Of a stretch of DNA of 64,000 bases, positions 34,331 through 47,096 are shown one piece after another. The notes below the pieces were generated by a model, which saw only the letters and a list, made by a program, of their open reading frames with translations, searched no databases and was not told where the DNA came from. Each line of letters opens with the position of its first letter. Positions within the stretch are counted from its first letter, which is position 1. The position numbers and the translations under genes are program-made. This DNA comes from Poronia punctata (Eukaryota; Ascomycota; Sordariomycetes; Xylariales; Xylariaceae): assembly GCA_022579005.1 (NCBI GenBank), contig MU401636.1, positions 1 to 64,000 on the forward strand, written 5' to 3'.

Positions 34331-36829
34331 TTGCAAATAAGTATATAAAGCTATATATAAAAAGCTTGTTTAGTTTTATTATAAAAAAGCATTTTATTAA
34401 ACAATAATTTTATAAAAGTTAAAAAAGCTTTTTTAAAAGATTTATATTTATAATTATTTTAATAATAAATTATTATTAATATTTAAAATAAATTAAAGTT
34501 TAAATATAATTTATTTTAAAAATATAATAAATAATAAAATATAATTAAGTTTAAAATTTAAAACTATTTTAACTTTTTATATTTAAATTTTAACTTAGTT
34601 TATTATTAAAGTAATAAAAGTATTTTTTATTTTAATATTATAATAAATTATAAAGTTTAAAAAAATTACTTTTATAAAGTTTAAAAGTTTTATTAAACAA
34701 TAAAACTATAATTATATATTTAATTAATTTTATTTATAGCCTTTTAAAAAACTATTAATAATTATTATTATAAAAGATTATTAAAAAAAAATTAATTATT
34801 AGTTAACTTTAAATATAATTTATATTACTTTATATATATATTATAAACAAGTTTTATAGTTTAAATTACATGTTTTTTAAAAGCCTTTAAATAAGCGCTT
34901 TTTTAGTTTATAAAACTTAGTAATTCTTTTAATAAAAAGTAAAGAAATAAGTAATAATATAAGCTAAAATACTTTTTTATTATTTAGTTAATTAACTATT
35001 TTCTTAATTAACTTTAATTTATAGCTACTTAAAAATAGTGCTTTTTAATTAAACAAAGGTAAAAACAAGTATATTAAGTTAAATGGTTTTATTTTTGTTT
35101 TTTATAAAACTGCTAAAAGAACTACTTTTAAAAGTATAATATAAAGTTTAAACTTTAAAGTATAAAATAGTATAAAAACTAAAAACGTTAGTTAAATTTT
35201 AATAGTATATAAAATTTTAATATAGCTAGATTTTAAACTTTATAAGTTATAAAAAAGCTTTATTTTATTTGCTATATATTAATAGTTAATAAAGCTAGCT
35301 TTAATTTATCTTATTACTTATAATTTACTTAAAAATATAAAAGTTTTTATTTATAAATATATTAAAGCACATATTTTATTTATTATAAGTTTAACCTTTT
35401 TAGTGTATTATATTAAATGCTTAGTAAGCTTTTATAGTTTTACTAATTAGAGGTTTTTAAGCATTTAAACCTAGCCTTTTAAAGTATTAAATATAACCTT
35501 TTTAAAATATATTATATATTAATAAATATAGTGTTAAACATTATTTGCTATATTATTAAAGTATAAATTTAATTTATAACATAGTTTATATAACTTATTA
35601 AAGCTAATTTACTATATAAAGTACTAGTTAGTATAACTATAAAAAACTGTTAAAATTATAGCCTAGTACTAGCTTTTCTAATTTATAATTTAGCAGCAAA
35701 TATAAATAAAGTCTTTTGCTTTTTTATATAAAATGTTATATAGTTTATATATATAGTTATAAGCTTTAAACTAAATTTTTAAAAATATAGCAAGCCTTTT
35801 AAAAGATAAAAGCAGTTTATATATTAAACATATAAAACTTAAATTATATTATAATATATTACTAAATTTAAAAAGGATTTAAAAATAAAATAAAAAGGTT
35901 TTTATATTAACTATTAATATAGGCTTAGCTTTAAGTAAAGCTAAACTATATAATAATATTAGTTTAACTAATATATAAAAAAGCTAACTTAAAATATAAA
36001 GTATTATAAATGATTTAAAGATTTACTTTAGTTTAAAGCTATTTTAGCAATAAAGCACGTTTTTTTACTATAAAAGCAAATATTTCAATTTTTATTTTAT
36101 ATATATATAATAAAAGAGCTAATTAGCTAATAATTATATTATTAAACAAAATAATAATTAAGTTATTACTAGTTAAAAGTTATTTTTAATTATATTTAGT
36201 TTAAACCTTTTTTTTATATTATTATTAATAAAAGCTATTATATATTATATATACTATATTATTAAAAGTCTCGTTTTTAAATTATTAAAGTCTTATTTAA
36301 TAGCTTTAAAACAAATGTTGCTATTAAATATAATATATATATATATATATATATATACTATATAAAGTTATAAAGTATATATATATTATACTTTTAAATT
36401 ATTTCTTTTTAAAGTTAATATTTTTAATAAGTAAGTTAATAGATTTTTTATAAAAGATATACTATTATTTTTAGTTTTTTTAAATTTTGTTTAAAGTTAA
36501 CCTTTTTTAGCTAGATAAAAGCTATATTTTAAAATAAGTTAAACTTAATTTTATAATTTAAGGTTAAATTATAATATAGCCTTAATATTATTTTAAATAT
36601 ATACTATTTAGCTTTTAAAATAGCTTACTAAATAATAAAATTGTTTACTATTCTTTATTTTATTAGTAAATAACCTATAAATTATTTTTATTATTTAATA
36701 ATAGCGTTTTTAACTTAAATAGTTATATAAGAATTTTAGCTAAACTTTTTTATTATTTATTATAATTTAATAGTTTATAAAAGCAATATAAAGCTATTAT
36801 AACTTTAAGCTAAATAAAAATAAATATAA
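34331..36829. repeat. AT-rich RIP-degraded sequence
   Basis: About 2.5 kb of almost pure A+T, left edge of the 20-kb desert, with an (AT)n run near 36,331-36,358. It carries the same residual C/G contexts as the other blocks. I could not assign it to a family. Confidence 0.75.
36331..36358. repeat. (AT)n microsatellite
   Basis: About 14 uninterrupted TA/AT units within RIP-degraded sequence. Confidence 0.8.
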
Positions 36830-37084
36830 TAAAAAAGTTTTATTTTAAAACTTTATTCTTATAAATATAAGAGCTTTAGTAAAAGGTAAATTAGTGCGCT
36901 TAACTTAGTATAAGCTATATTAGTTATATTGTAATAAACTATATATTAAAAAGGAAAAATTTATATAACTATAATAAGATTAGAGATTTTGCTTTATAGC
37001 ATACGCTTTTATAAAGCTGTGCTAATTAAAGCATGTAACTTTAACTATAAAAGTATTTTATTAAGTAAGTATTTTTTTATAATA
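36830..37084 (-). repeat. left direct repeat, probable LTR of the copia element
   Basis: About 230-255 bp closely matching 52,555-52,818 in the same orientation; the shared core includes AAATTAGTGCGCTTAACTTA. Differences between the copies are almost all C/T or G/A, as RIP would make. The element lies on the minus strand, so this is its 3' LTR, and the LTR start reads TGTTATAA in the better right copy. The outer edge is approximate. Confidence 0.78.
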
Positions 37085-37290
37085 TACTTTTTAGCTTTTT
37101 TACTAGCTAAAGTAGTAAAATTATTTTATATAAATAAAATATAAGTAATAGCTATAAGGTTTATACTTAAATTTTTTATATTAAGTTTTTATTTAAAGTA
37201 CTTTTTATATAATATATAAAAGTTTTAATACTTTAAATACTTATACTTAAAAGTACTTATAACTATTATTAGCTTTTTTTTATTAAGTGC

Positions 37291-38035
37291 TAACTATTAT
37301 GTTTAGTACTAATGCTACTACTTAATTAAGCTAAACTCCTAAAAAGGATGTAGAATACTAAGGTAATACTTAGTATCCTGTAGTAGACTATGTACTTTAG
37401 CGTTACGTACTGGTTAAGATACCTCTAGGTACCAGCAACCCGTAACTACCCCCTCGTCGCGCACCAAGGGTTCGTCCCGAATCCGACCCCCTCCTTTGCG
37501 GCCACCTGTTGCAAAGGGCCCTAGAGGTCGTCAATTCAATTAGGGACCTTGGTCCGACGAGAGGAGTACTATAGAACACCCGGAAAAGGAGACCTAGCTC
37601 CTTTTGCCACGGTCGGGAATTGAACTGACCGTTGGTGACCTTGGTATTGTCACGTTTGAGTAGTGGCATTGGTACCAAACGTGACAATACCAAGGTCACA
37701 ACGGTCGGTTCAATTCCCGACCGTGGCAAAAGGAGCAATCCTTTTCCGGGTGTTCTATGTATTCCTCCGTCGGACCAAGGTCCCCAATTGAATTGACGAC
37801 CTCTAGGGCCCTTTGCAAATGTGGCTGCAAAGGAGGGGGTCGGGTTTGGGACGAACCCTTGGTGCGCGGCGGGGGGTAGTTACAGGTTGGCTACTAGCAG
37901 GAAGCTCAAGTACTAACCTATACATTGAAGTACATAGTCCGCTATAGGATACCAAGTACTACCTTAGTATTTTACATTCTTTTTAGGAGTTTGGCTTAAT
38001 TAAGTAGCGGCATTAAATACTAAATTGTAATACTA
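37291..38035. repeat. large foldback palindrome that escaped RIP
   Basis: Two arms of about 360 bp in inverted orientation flank a 17-nt loop at 37,659-37,675; the stem starts with CACGTTTG/CAAACGTG. By eye the arms are roughly 85-90% alike, with small indels. The centre (37,400-37,900) keeps about 50% GC and intact stretches such as GGGCCCTAGAGGTCGTCAAT (in both arms), while the outer ~100 bp shade into AT-rich sequence. GGTTCAATTCC, a perfect Pol III B-box consensus, lies at about 37,707. The open frame on the minus strand (37,403-37,738) is probably chance. Confidence 0.85.
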
Positions 38036-40487
38036 ACTTTTAAGTTTTTTAATTAAATTTTTTATATATTTTATTTTTTTATTTTTTAGTATAGCTATAA
38101 CTATACTTTTTACTTTTTTTTTAAGCTTTTAATATTATTTTAACTACTTTAAGTAAAGTTATTTTAGCTTTTTACTACTTTTATTAATTTTTTTATAGCT
38201 AATAGCATTAGTATAGCTATTAAAATAATAAAAAAAAAGCTTTTTTAAACTTTTAATATATTTTTTAAGTTTTTTTTTAGCGCTTTTTATATTTTAATAT
38301 AGTTAGCTAATTATTTATTTTTTAGTTTTATTATTATATTTTTTTAGTTATATATAGATTTTTAGCATATTAAATATACTTTTATATATTTTAAACTTAT
38401 ATTAATTACTTTAATATAGTTTAAAATTAATATTAAAGCTACTTAGTTTAAAGTAAACTTAGGCCTTTTTAATATTATTTTAATATTTAACCTAATATTT
38501 AATAGGTTATTTTTTTTATTTTATAAAAAGTATTGTTTTGCTTGCTTTAAGCTTTTTTAAAAAAAAACTTTAAATAATAGTGCAAATAAAACTATAAAGT
38601 AGTAATATATATATTATCATTTTATTTTTAAAGCTTTTATAAGCTTATTTTTTAGTTTATAGTAATAATATTATATTTATTTAAGCTTTTTTTAATTTTA
38701 ATAGCAAATATAGTAATAAGCTTATATTATTTTTTGCTAAAATCTTTTTTATTAACTTTTATAAACATTTTAGCACTTTATTTAATATTTAAAAAAAATA
38801 AGTTTTTTAACTTAAAAAAATTTAGCTATAGCTTTTATATTTACTTTTAAAGCTTATTTAATAGCTTTAAATAAAGCTTATAAAGCAAATAATGCTTATT
38901 TAGCTAAATTAAATACTATTTTTAAAGCTTAGCAAGAGGCTAAAAAAGCTAAAAAAGCTAAAAAAACCTAAAAAGGCAAAAAAAGCAAAAAAAAAAAAAA
39001 AACTGCGCTAGTTAGCGTAAATATAAAAATATTAAAATTATTTAAAAAGCTTATAAAAAAAGCTTAAGCTAAAAATGCTAAAAATGCTAAAAAAAAGCTT
39101 TTATTTTTTTATTTTTAGTTTTTTAAAAGCGCTTTAGTTTTAAAATTATATTTTTTAGCTTAAAAAAGGTTTTTTTTTAGCTAATATAGTTAATAATAGT
39201 AAGCTTAAAAATTTTGCTAAAACTAAGCAAGTTTTTAAGTTTGCTTTTTTTACTTTTATTAAAGCTTTTATTAAATAAGTTTTATTTTTTAATATTACTT
39301 TTTAAGCTTTTTTAATAGTTTTGCTACTTTTATATTACTTAGATTTTTGCTTTTAAAGTTGCTTACTTTTAATAAAAACAATATTTTAATATATACTAGT
39401 TATTTTATTTTTAATTTTAAAGCTTTTTTTAATAAAACTAATACTTTTAATACTTTAATTTTAAATAGTTTATTTTTTAATAAAAAAAGCTTAAGCTTAT
39501 AAAGCGTTAAAAAATCTAGTAAATATAAAGCTAATACTTTTTTAATAAGCTTTAGTGGTAAAGGTAATATTTTTATTACTTTTATTACTAGCTTTTATTA
39601 ATTTTTAAAAAAAACTTTTAGTGTTTTTTTATTTATAAAAACAACTTTTACTTTTAGTTTAAAGCTTATAAAAATAACTAAGCTTAATATTTTTAAAAGC
39701 AAACTTAAGCTTATATTTTAAAGTTTGCTTTATAATAAAGTTTAAAGTAAAATAATTAATAGCTTTTTTAATTTGCTTAATAATAAAAAATAAATTAAAA
39801 CTAATTTGTATAGCGTTTTTTATTAAGCCTATAATTATATTTTTATAACTAGTTTAAATAAACATTTTTAGTATTAAAAAATTTTAAAAAATATAACTTA
39901 GTACTTTAAGTATATTAAAAAGCATTTTTATTTTTTTTATAAGTTATTTAAAAGCTTTTAACTTATATTTTATAAGCTTACTAATTATTTAATAAAAAGC
40001 TTTATATTATTTTTTTTTGCTATATAATATATAAATATAGTTAAAAAGCAAGAAAATTTAAAAGTAAAGCTTTTTCTTTTATATTTTTAATAATTTTATA
40101 AAGCTAACAGCGTTATTTTATAGCTTATTAAAAAACTTTGCTTTACTTTAAAAGTTACTATATACTTTTTAAAAGCTAAATTTATTATAGCTTATGCTTT
40201 AAATATAATTATTGTTAACAATTATATTTATTATAATAAAAAATTGCTTTTTTTTATATATTACTTAAACTTTTTATAAAAAAGTGCTAAACTTTATAAG
40301 TTTAAATAATTTAATTATAAGTTTAGTTATTAGTACTTAAAAAGCTTAAGTTTTAGTTATTTTAGCTTTTTAAGTTAATACTTTAGCTTTATTTTTTATT
40401 ATTATTATTTTTACGCTTATTTTACTTTTTACTTTAGCTATAGCTTTTATTATTATTTTATAAAGTTAAACTATTTTTTTAAGCTTG
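38036..40487. repeat. RIP-degraded sequence of unassigned element
   Basis: About 2.4 kb between the foldback element and the gypsy 5' LTR. A run at 38,930-39,120 repeats GCTAAAAAA units, which in one plus-strand frame would read as an Ala/Lys-rich helix before mutation. It may be the remains of a DNA transposon or of the copia 3' part. I cannot say which. Confidence 0.55.
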
Positions 40488-40734
40488 CAGTTATAAATCG
40501 GTTAAATAGCAGTATAGCTAACTAGGTAGCTTATAGCTATTACCTCCTTTAACTGTAAATACTAAGGCCTGCACTTATAAACAGCTACAGCCTTACTATA
40601 GCGTACGCATATAAGTTTATATACTTTATAAGATTTTAAAAGCTTTTTTTTCTTTTTCTTTTTACTTTAAGACTTTTATTAATAAATTAAGTTACTTTTA
40701 AAACCTTTACTTTTTTTATAACCTAATTATAATA
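40488..40734 (+). repeat. 5' LTR of the gypsy element
   Basis: Matches 46,849-47,096 almost end to end; shared landmarks are AGCTTATAGCTATTA..., ATATAAGTTTATATACTTTA and TAACCTAATTATAATA. This copy keeps more C (for example TACCTCC, AAGGCCTGCAC) than the 3' copy, so it is less mutated. Confidence 0.85.
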
Positions 40735-43700
40735 ATTTTAAAGTTATTAATATAAGTTAAAAAATATATTACTTTAACTTACTAATTTAATTTAAATTAA
40801 ACTAACTTAACTTAGTAGTACTACTTAACTAGTTTGCTAAAACTAATATTTTAGCTACTTATATTAACTAAAATTATAGCTTGAAAAAATAAAAAGTGCG
40901 TAAAAATATATATAGCTATAAAGTAATAAGCTTTAGCTAAAGTACTATACTTAAATAGTAACTTTGCTAAAATTATTTTAAAAATTAATAAAATCTTATA
41001 AATAAAAACTTATAAATAATTTATTATAGTTTTTTTTTTTTTTTTTAAAAATAAGTATTAAAATCTTAAGCTATAACTTTAAAAGGTTTAAAAATAAAAA
41101 AACTTTTAATACTTTAATAAAGCAAGCTTAAGTTTTTAATTAACGTTTTATTAAAAACACTTTTAAAAACTTTTACTATATATTTATAATTAAAAATTTT
41201 TAGTAAAAAATATAAAACATTATAAAAACCTTTACTAAGCTATATATTAAAAAAATAAATAAACCTAGTTTTTTATTTATAGCCTTTAGTAAAAATAAAT
41301 ATAAAGTAATTTTTAAGTTTAATAAAACTATAAACATTAAAGCATTTAATAACTTAATAAGTACTTATTTTAGTATAGTATTTTAAAAATTTAAAATTTA
41401 AACTTTAATACTAATTGCTTATTAAGTTTAAGCTAACTTAATATATTGCTTATTATTAAATAGTAAACAAACTATAGCTAATTTAGTTTATTAAACCTAC
41501 TTTTTAACTTATTTAAAATTAAAAAAAAAATATAAAGCTTAAAGCTAAAATATAATACTTAAAGCAATTAATAAAAAACTAAAGCTATAACTATAATAAA
41601 AGTATACTTTTACTAGTACTAAACTAAAATAAAATTATAAACTATATAGCTTAAAAGCTAGCATTAGCATATAAAAAAATTAATTACTTTAAAAGTTAAA
41701 TTATTAATATTAATTAATAAATAGTAAACTTGCTAGCTTATAGCTAGTTTTTATTTTAAAATATTATAACTTTAACTATTATAATAATATAGCTTTGTAA
41801 ATTTATAAAAATAAAAATATTTACTTTTTATAATAAAAAAAATAAAAATAAAGTTATATTTAAAATATAGCTATAATATATATATAATTGCTTTAAAGCT
41901 AATAAAAACTAGTTTATTAATAACAAAGCTAAATTAGCTAATATTAAAATATATTTTAAAAGCATAGTAGCTAAAAACTTATAACTATACTTATAAAATA
42001 ACTACTTTAATATAATTAATATACTAATTAAGCTTTTAAATTATTTAAAAAGCAAATATAAAAATATAAATTAAAAGCAATATATTAAAGTTAAATATTA
42101 AAAATTAAAAATAAAAAGCTTAGCTAATTATTAAAACTTTAAAAATAACTTTATATAATTTGCTAGTAAGCAAAAAATCTTATAAGCTAAATAAAAAAAT
42201 AAGTTTTATAATAAATTAATTACTTACTTATAATATAAAACTATAGCTTAATATTTTAATAATAATATTAAGTTTAATATATTTATTTAATACTATATAT
42301 AAGTAGTTTATAACTTTTAGCAAAAAAATAAATATAAGCTAGCTTAAAAGCTTATAAGCAATATAAACAACTATTATAATAATAATATTATTAAAATAAT
42401 TTAAATAAACTTAGTAAAACTAAATACTATTATAAAAAACTATATATAACTTTATAATAAAAAAAAACCTAGTTTATAACCTTTTTTATAACTATAACTT
42501 AAAATGTTAGCTAAAAAAATAAAAACTTTTATTATTAAAAGCTAATACTTTAACTATAAAAAATAAAAACATACTTTTTATAATTATTTACTAAAAAAAT
42601 AGCTTAAACTAATAAGCTTAAATTAAAGCAATTTTTATAGCTTATAATTATAATACTAACGCTTTTTTAAAAAAAAAAAAAAAGCAAACTTTAAAAAAGT
42701 AACTTTAAAATAAATAAACTTTTATTTAAAAAAAGTATTATTAAATATTAACACATATAAAAAAATAAATATAATAAATAAGTATATAAAAAAAAACCTT
42801 TTTATATTTAGCTATATACTATTAAATAATAATTTTTTTTAATAAACAAATAATGTTTTAAGTAATATAAAAGCTAATATATATATAGTAATAAATACGC
42901 TGCTAGCAATAAAAATTAAAACTAGTTTAAATTTAAAAACTATTATAAATTTTAACTATTAAATAATAACTAAATTTAATAAAAAAAGCTATTAAAAAAT
43001 ATATAAAATTTTAATAACTACTTTTTAAGTAAATAAATAAATATTTAAAAATGTTTTTTTAATAGTACTATATATATAATATAATATAATATTAAAAAAA
43101 CTATAATTTACTAGGTATAAAGTACTATTAAATTATAAAAATTATTAACTTATATTTTTTTAAACTTTATTTATAAAATTTAATTATTTTTTAAATAAAA
43201 ATATTTATTTATAAATATTAAAAAAAACTATTACTTAGCTAAAAAGTAAAATAATACTAGTTTTTATAAAAAAAAAGCTAAATAAAAACTTTTAAGTAAA
43301 CTTTATAAAAACTAACTTTAAAAAAATAAAATAAGTTATAATTATAATTATAAAAAATAACTTACTTAAAAAACTGCGCTAAAAATAAAGCTTTTTTAAA
43401 AAGTAAATATTAAATATATAAAGTTTATATTAAAAAAAAAATAGCTTAGTATAAAAAAAGTACTAGTTAAACTTTATTTACTTATTGCTTTTTTGTTTTA
43501 ATATATAATTTAAATTAACTAATTTAAAAAAAAACTTAAAATAACTAGTATAAAAAAAATTAACTTTATTATTAAAAAATAAAAAGTTAAAAGTTTTTTA
43601 ATAAAAAAAGCAAAAAACTAAAAAAATAAGCGCTAAAAGTAATACTTTTTAAATATTATAACTTTTTATATACTTTTAATAAAGTAAACTTAAATAAGCT

Positions 43701-46700
43701 TTTTTTATAATAGTAAAAAATAAATTATTTAATAAAGTTCTTTTTTAAAAAATTGTTTAATAATTTAAAATATAGCTTACTATATAAAATGTTTTTTAAT
43801 AAGTTAAAAGTAATTTAAAACTACTTTATAAACTACTTTTAAAAATTTTTTATAAAGCTAAGTAATGCTTTATAAGCATTATTAATATTATTTATAAAAA
43901 AACTATATAAAAAATTATACTTTTATATTAACTATTAAAAGCTTAATAGCTTAATAAAAAAAAACTGCTACTTTTTACTTTTAATTAAAAAAGCTTTTTT
44001 ATAAATATATAAAGCTAAAATATTTACTAAAATTAATATATAATAAATATTTTATTAAATTTAAATAGTAATAAAAATAAAAATCTTTATAACGTTTTAT
44101 ACTTAATATAAAGTATATAAATATAAAGTATTTTTATTTAGTTTAACTAATAAGCTATTAATATTTTAAAAGTATATAAACAATATGCTATTTAATTACT
44201 TAAACTAATTTTACTACGCTTATATTAATAATATTTTAATATACTTTAATATAATAAAAAAATACTAAAAATATATAAAAAAAGTATTACTATAACTAAA
44301 AAAGCAAAACTATAAGTAAACTTTAAAAAGTTTAAGTTTTATATTATTTAAACTAAATTTTTAAAATATATAATAAGTACTAAAAGTGTTAGTATTAACT
44401 TTATTAAAGTTAAAGTAGTTTAAAAATAAATAACGCTAATAACTATAAAAAATATATAATTATTTTTAAAATTTTATAACTTTTATAAAAAGTTTATATA
44501 TAAGTATAGTTAAAAAGTAAAATTATTAATAGCGCTAATATATTATAATATAATTTTTATTTAAAATAAATGCTATAAAAAAGTATTTTAAAAACTAAAA
44601 AAAATATTAACTTTAACTTTTTTTTTATACTATTATAACTATAACTTATTTATAAAAGTAAAAATAAATATATTAAATAAAATAATAGCTAGTATTTTAT
44701 TATAACTTTATTTAAATAAAAAATAGTACTTTATAGCATTTTACTTTAAAATAATAAAAAAAGCAAAGCTAAACTATAATATTTATAATAAAAAAATATT
44801 AGTAGTAATACTAGCAATAAAAAAGTAGCAAGCTAAATTAGTTAGTTATTTAAAAAAAAACTGTTTTTAATTATTATAAACTATAAAGCTTTAAAATATT
44901 TTAGTATAAAGCAATACTTTAATTTATAATAAGCAAAATAGTTTATATTACTAGCTAAATATAACTTTATAATAACTTATAAATTAAAAAAAACCTAGTA
45001 GCAAATATACTATTATAAAAATAAAAAAACATAATATTATAAAAAGTAAAAAAAAAACTATAATGCTATATAATGTTTTTTAAGCTAATAACTTTTAAAT
45101 TTATAGCAAAATAAATAAGTAAAATATTTATTAAAATATTAGCATTTAAACTTTAAAAAAAGGTAAAGGCTTTTATAAGCTTTTAGCTTATTAATAAAAT
45201 ATTATATAAAAATAAAAAAAACTTAAAAATATAAATATATTAGCAAAAGGTATAAATACTGCTTAAATTTAAAAAAACAAAAAACTTATAAATTATATAA
45301 AATAAGCTAATAATATATAAAAAAAAGCTAGTAGTTTTAAACTTACTTTTTTTATAAACAAAACTTATTATAAAAGCTTATAAACAAATACTAATAGCAT
45401 ATTTAAAAAAAAAATCTAATGACTAATAGCTAAGCAATATTAATAGCTTAAACTTAAAAATAACTATAATTATTATATTTTTAACTACTTATAATACTAA
45501 CTAATAAAAGTTTTAAAAAATAAAATATTAAAAAAATTAATACTTTTACTAGTACTAAACTATATATAATAATATATAATAATTAACTTTAAATAAATAT
45601 TTAAAAATAAATATAGCTTTAATAATGCTATAATTATAATAAATAAACTAAGTAAAAAGTTTTAAATAATATTATGTACTACTAAGGTAATAATATAATA
45701 AGTAGCTTAAATATACTATAAAAAACTTTTTTAAATATTTAGCTTATTTATAATAATAATATTAAACTAAAAACTATAATTTATATTAATATTTATAAAT
45801 AAATTAGCTAAAATTTTTAAAATTACTTAAATATTAGCTTTAGCAAAACATTATAAGTTTATAAAATAAGCAAAAATTATAAATAAATATTTAAACTAAT
45901 AACTATGCTTTTATATTAACTATTATTAAAATAATTAATTAAAATAAATATCTATAATAAACTATGCTTAAGCAGCTATACTATATAAATTTATAAAACT
46001 TTTATTATATAAAATAAAAATAAAATTTTTAATACTTTTTTACTTTAATTAAAAAAATAAAACTGCTAAACAAAAAATAAAAAAACTACTATAAAAAAAG
46101 CTTAACTATATTAAAATATTTAATAATAAGCTTATAAAATTAAAAAATATATTAATATAATAAAAGTATATTTATAATAAATATAATAGCGCATAATAAA
46201 CTAAGCTAATAAAAGCTATAAAAAGCTTAACTTTAATATAAAAAACTATATATTTATTATTAAAAAATAGTAGTTATAATAAATAAACTAACTATTTAAT
46301 AAACTTAACTATTTTATAATTTAATAAAAATTTTAAATTTTATTATAAAAAAGCAATATATATACTTTTAAAGTGCTAACTTTATAGCAATTAACTAATA
46401 AGTATTATATTAACTAATTTTATAAATATTTAAATAATCTTTTACTAAAATAAAAATTTAAAAATTTTAATAAAAAAGCTATAAAGCTAATAAGCAAAAA
46501 AAAGTTTATAATTAAAAAAATATAAACATTAAAGCTATATTATAATAAACTATAATATAAAGTTAATTAAAAAAGTTAAAATATTAATAATAAATAATAT
46601 TTAGCTAAAAACTTTAAAAATAGCGCAAAATTACTTAAAAATTTTTATAAATAATACTTTAAAATAGTAAAACTTTTAATTTAACTAGCTAAATAGCTAT

Positions 46701-46848
46701 AAGCAACAAAAAAAAATAAGTTTAATAAACTTTATAAAAATAATAATAAAGCAATAATAAATATATTATAAAAAATATAATAAAAAAATACGTAATAAAA
46801 TATAATAGTTAAATATACTTTAAAATAATTTTTTTTTTTTTAAAAAAA

Positions 46849-47096
46849 GTAGTTATAAATTAATTAAATAGCAATATAGCTAACTAAGTAGCTTATAGCT
46901 ATTATTTCTTTTAACTATAAATACTAAAGCTTATATTTATAAATAGCTACAGCTTTACTATAGCGTACATATATAAGTTTATATACTTTATAAGATCTTA
47001 AAAGCTTCTTTTTCTTTTTCTTTTTACTTTAAGATTTTTATTAATAAATTAAGTTACTTTTAAAAGCTTTGCCTTCTTTATAACCTAATTATAATA
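46849..47096 (+). repeat. 3' LTR of the gypsy element
   Basis: RIP-shifted copy of the 5' LTR: TACCTCC reads TATTTCT and GCGTACGCAT reads GCGTACATAT. A T-rich run lies directly upstream. It is followed by CTTG, the putative target duplication. Confidence 0.85.

Larger units (their letters stand above)
40488..47096 (+). mobile_element. RIP-degraded Ty3/gypsy LTR retrotransposon nested in the copia element
   Basis: Two direct repeats of about 248 bp (40,488-40,734 and 46,849-47,096) bound 6.1 kb of AT-rich sequence. At 44,215-44,330 one plus-strand frame matches the gypsy reverse-transcriptase core once C-to-T/G-to-A changes are allowed: a Y-I-D-D-I-L-I-Y box, then a helix of the KEH..HI..VL type. 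An RNase H-like and tether region follows near 44,880-45,000. The flanking tetranucleotide CTTG occurs directly before the 5' LTR (40,484-40,487) and after the 3' LTR (47,097-47,100), a likely target-site duplication. Stops fill all frames, so it is inactive. Confidence 0.78.

Noticed and set aside
37403..37738. 111-residue open frame on the minus strand inside the foldback palindrome
   Set aside because: It lies in one arm and crosses the loop, has no recognisable family, and the mirror arm does not keep an equivalent frame. Probably chance in GC-rich repeat sequence.
37676..37740. tRNA gene suggested by a perfect B box
   Set aside because: The stem around the TTCAATT loop does not pair as a T arm, the anticodon-like loop has nine bases, and no acceptor stem is found. 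Kept only as a tentative SINE-like hint.
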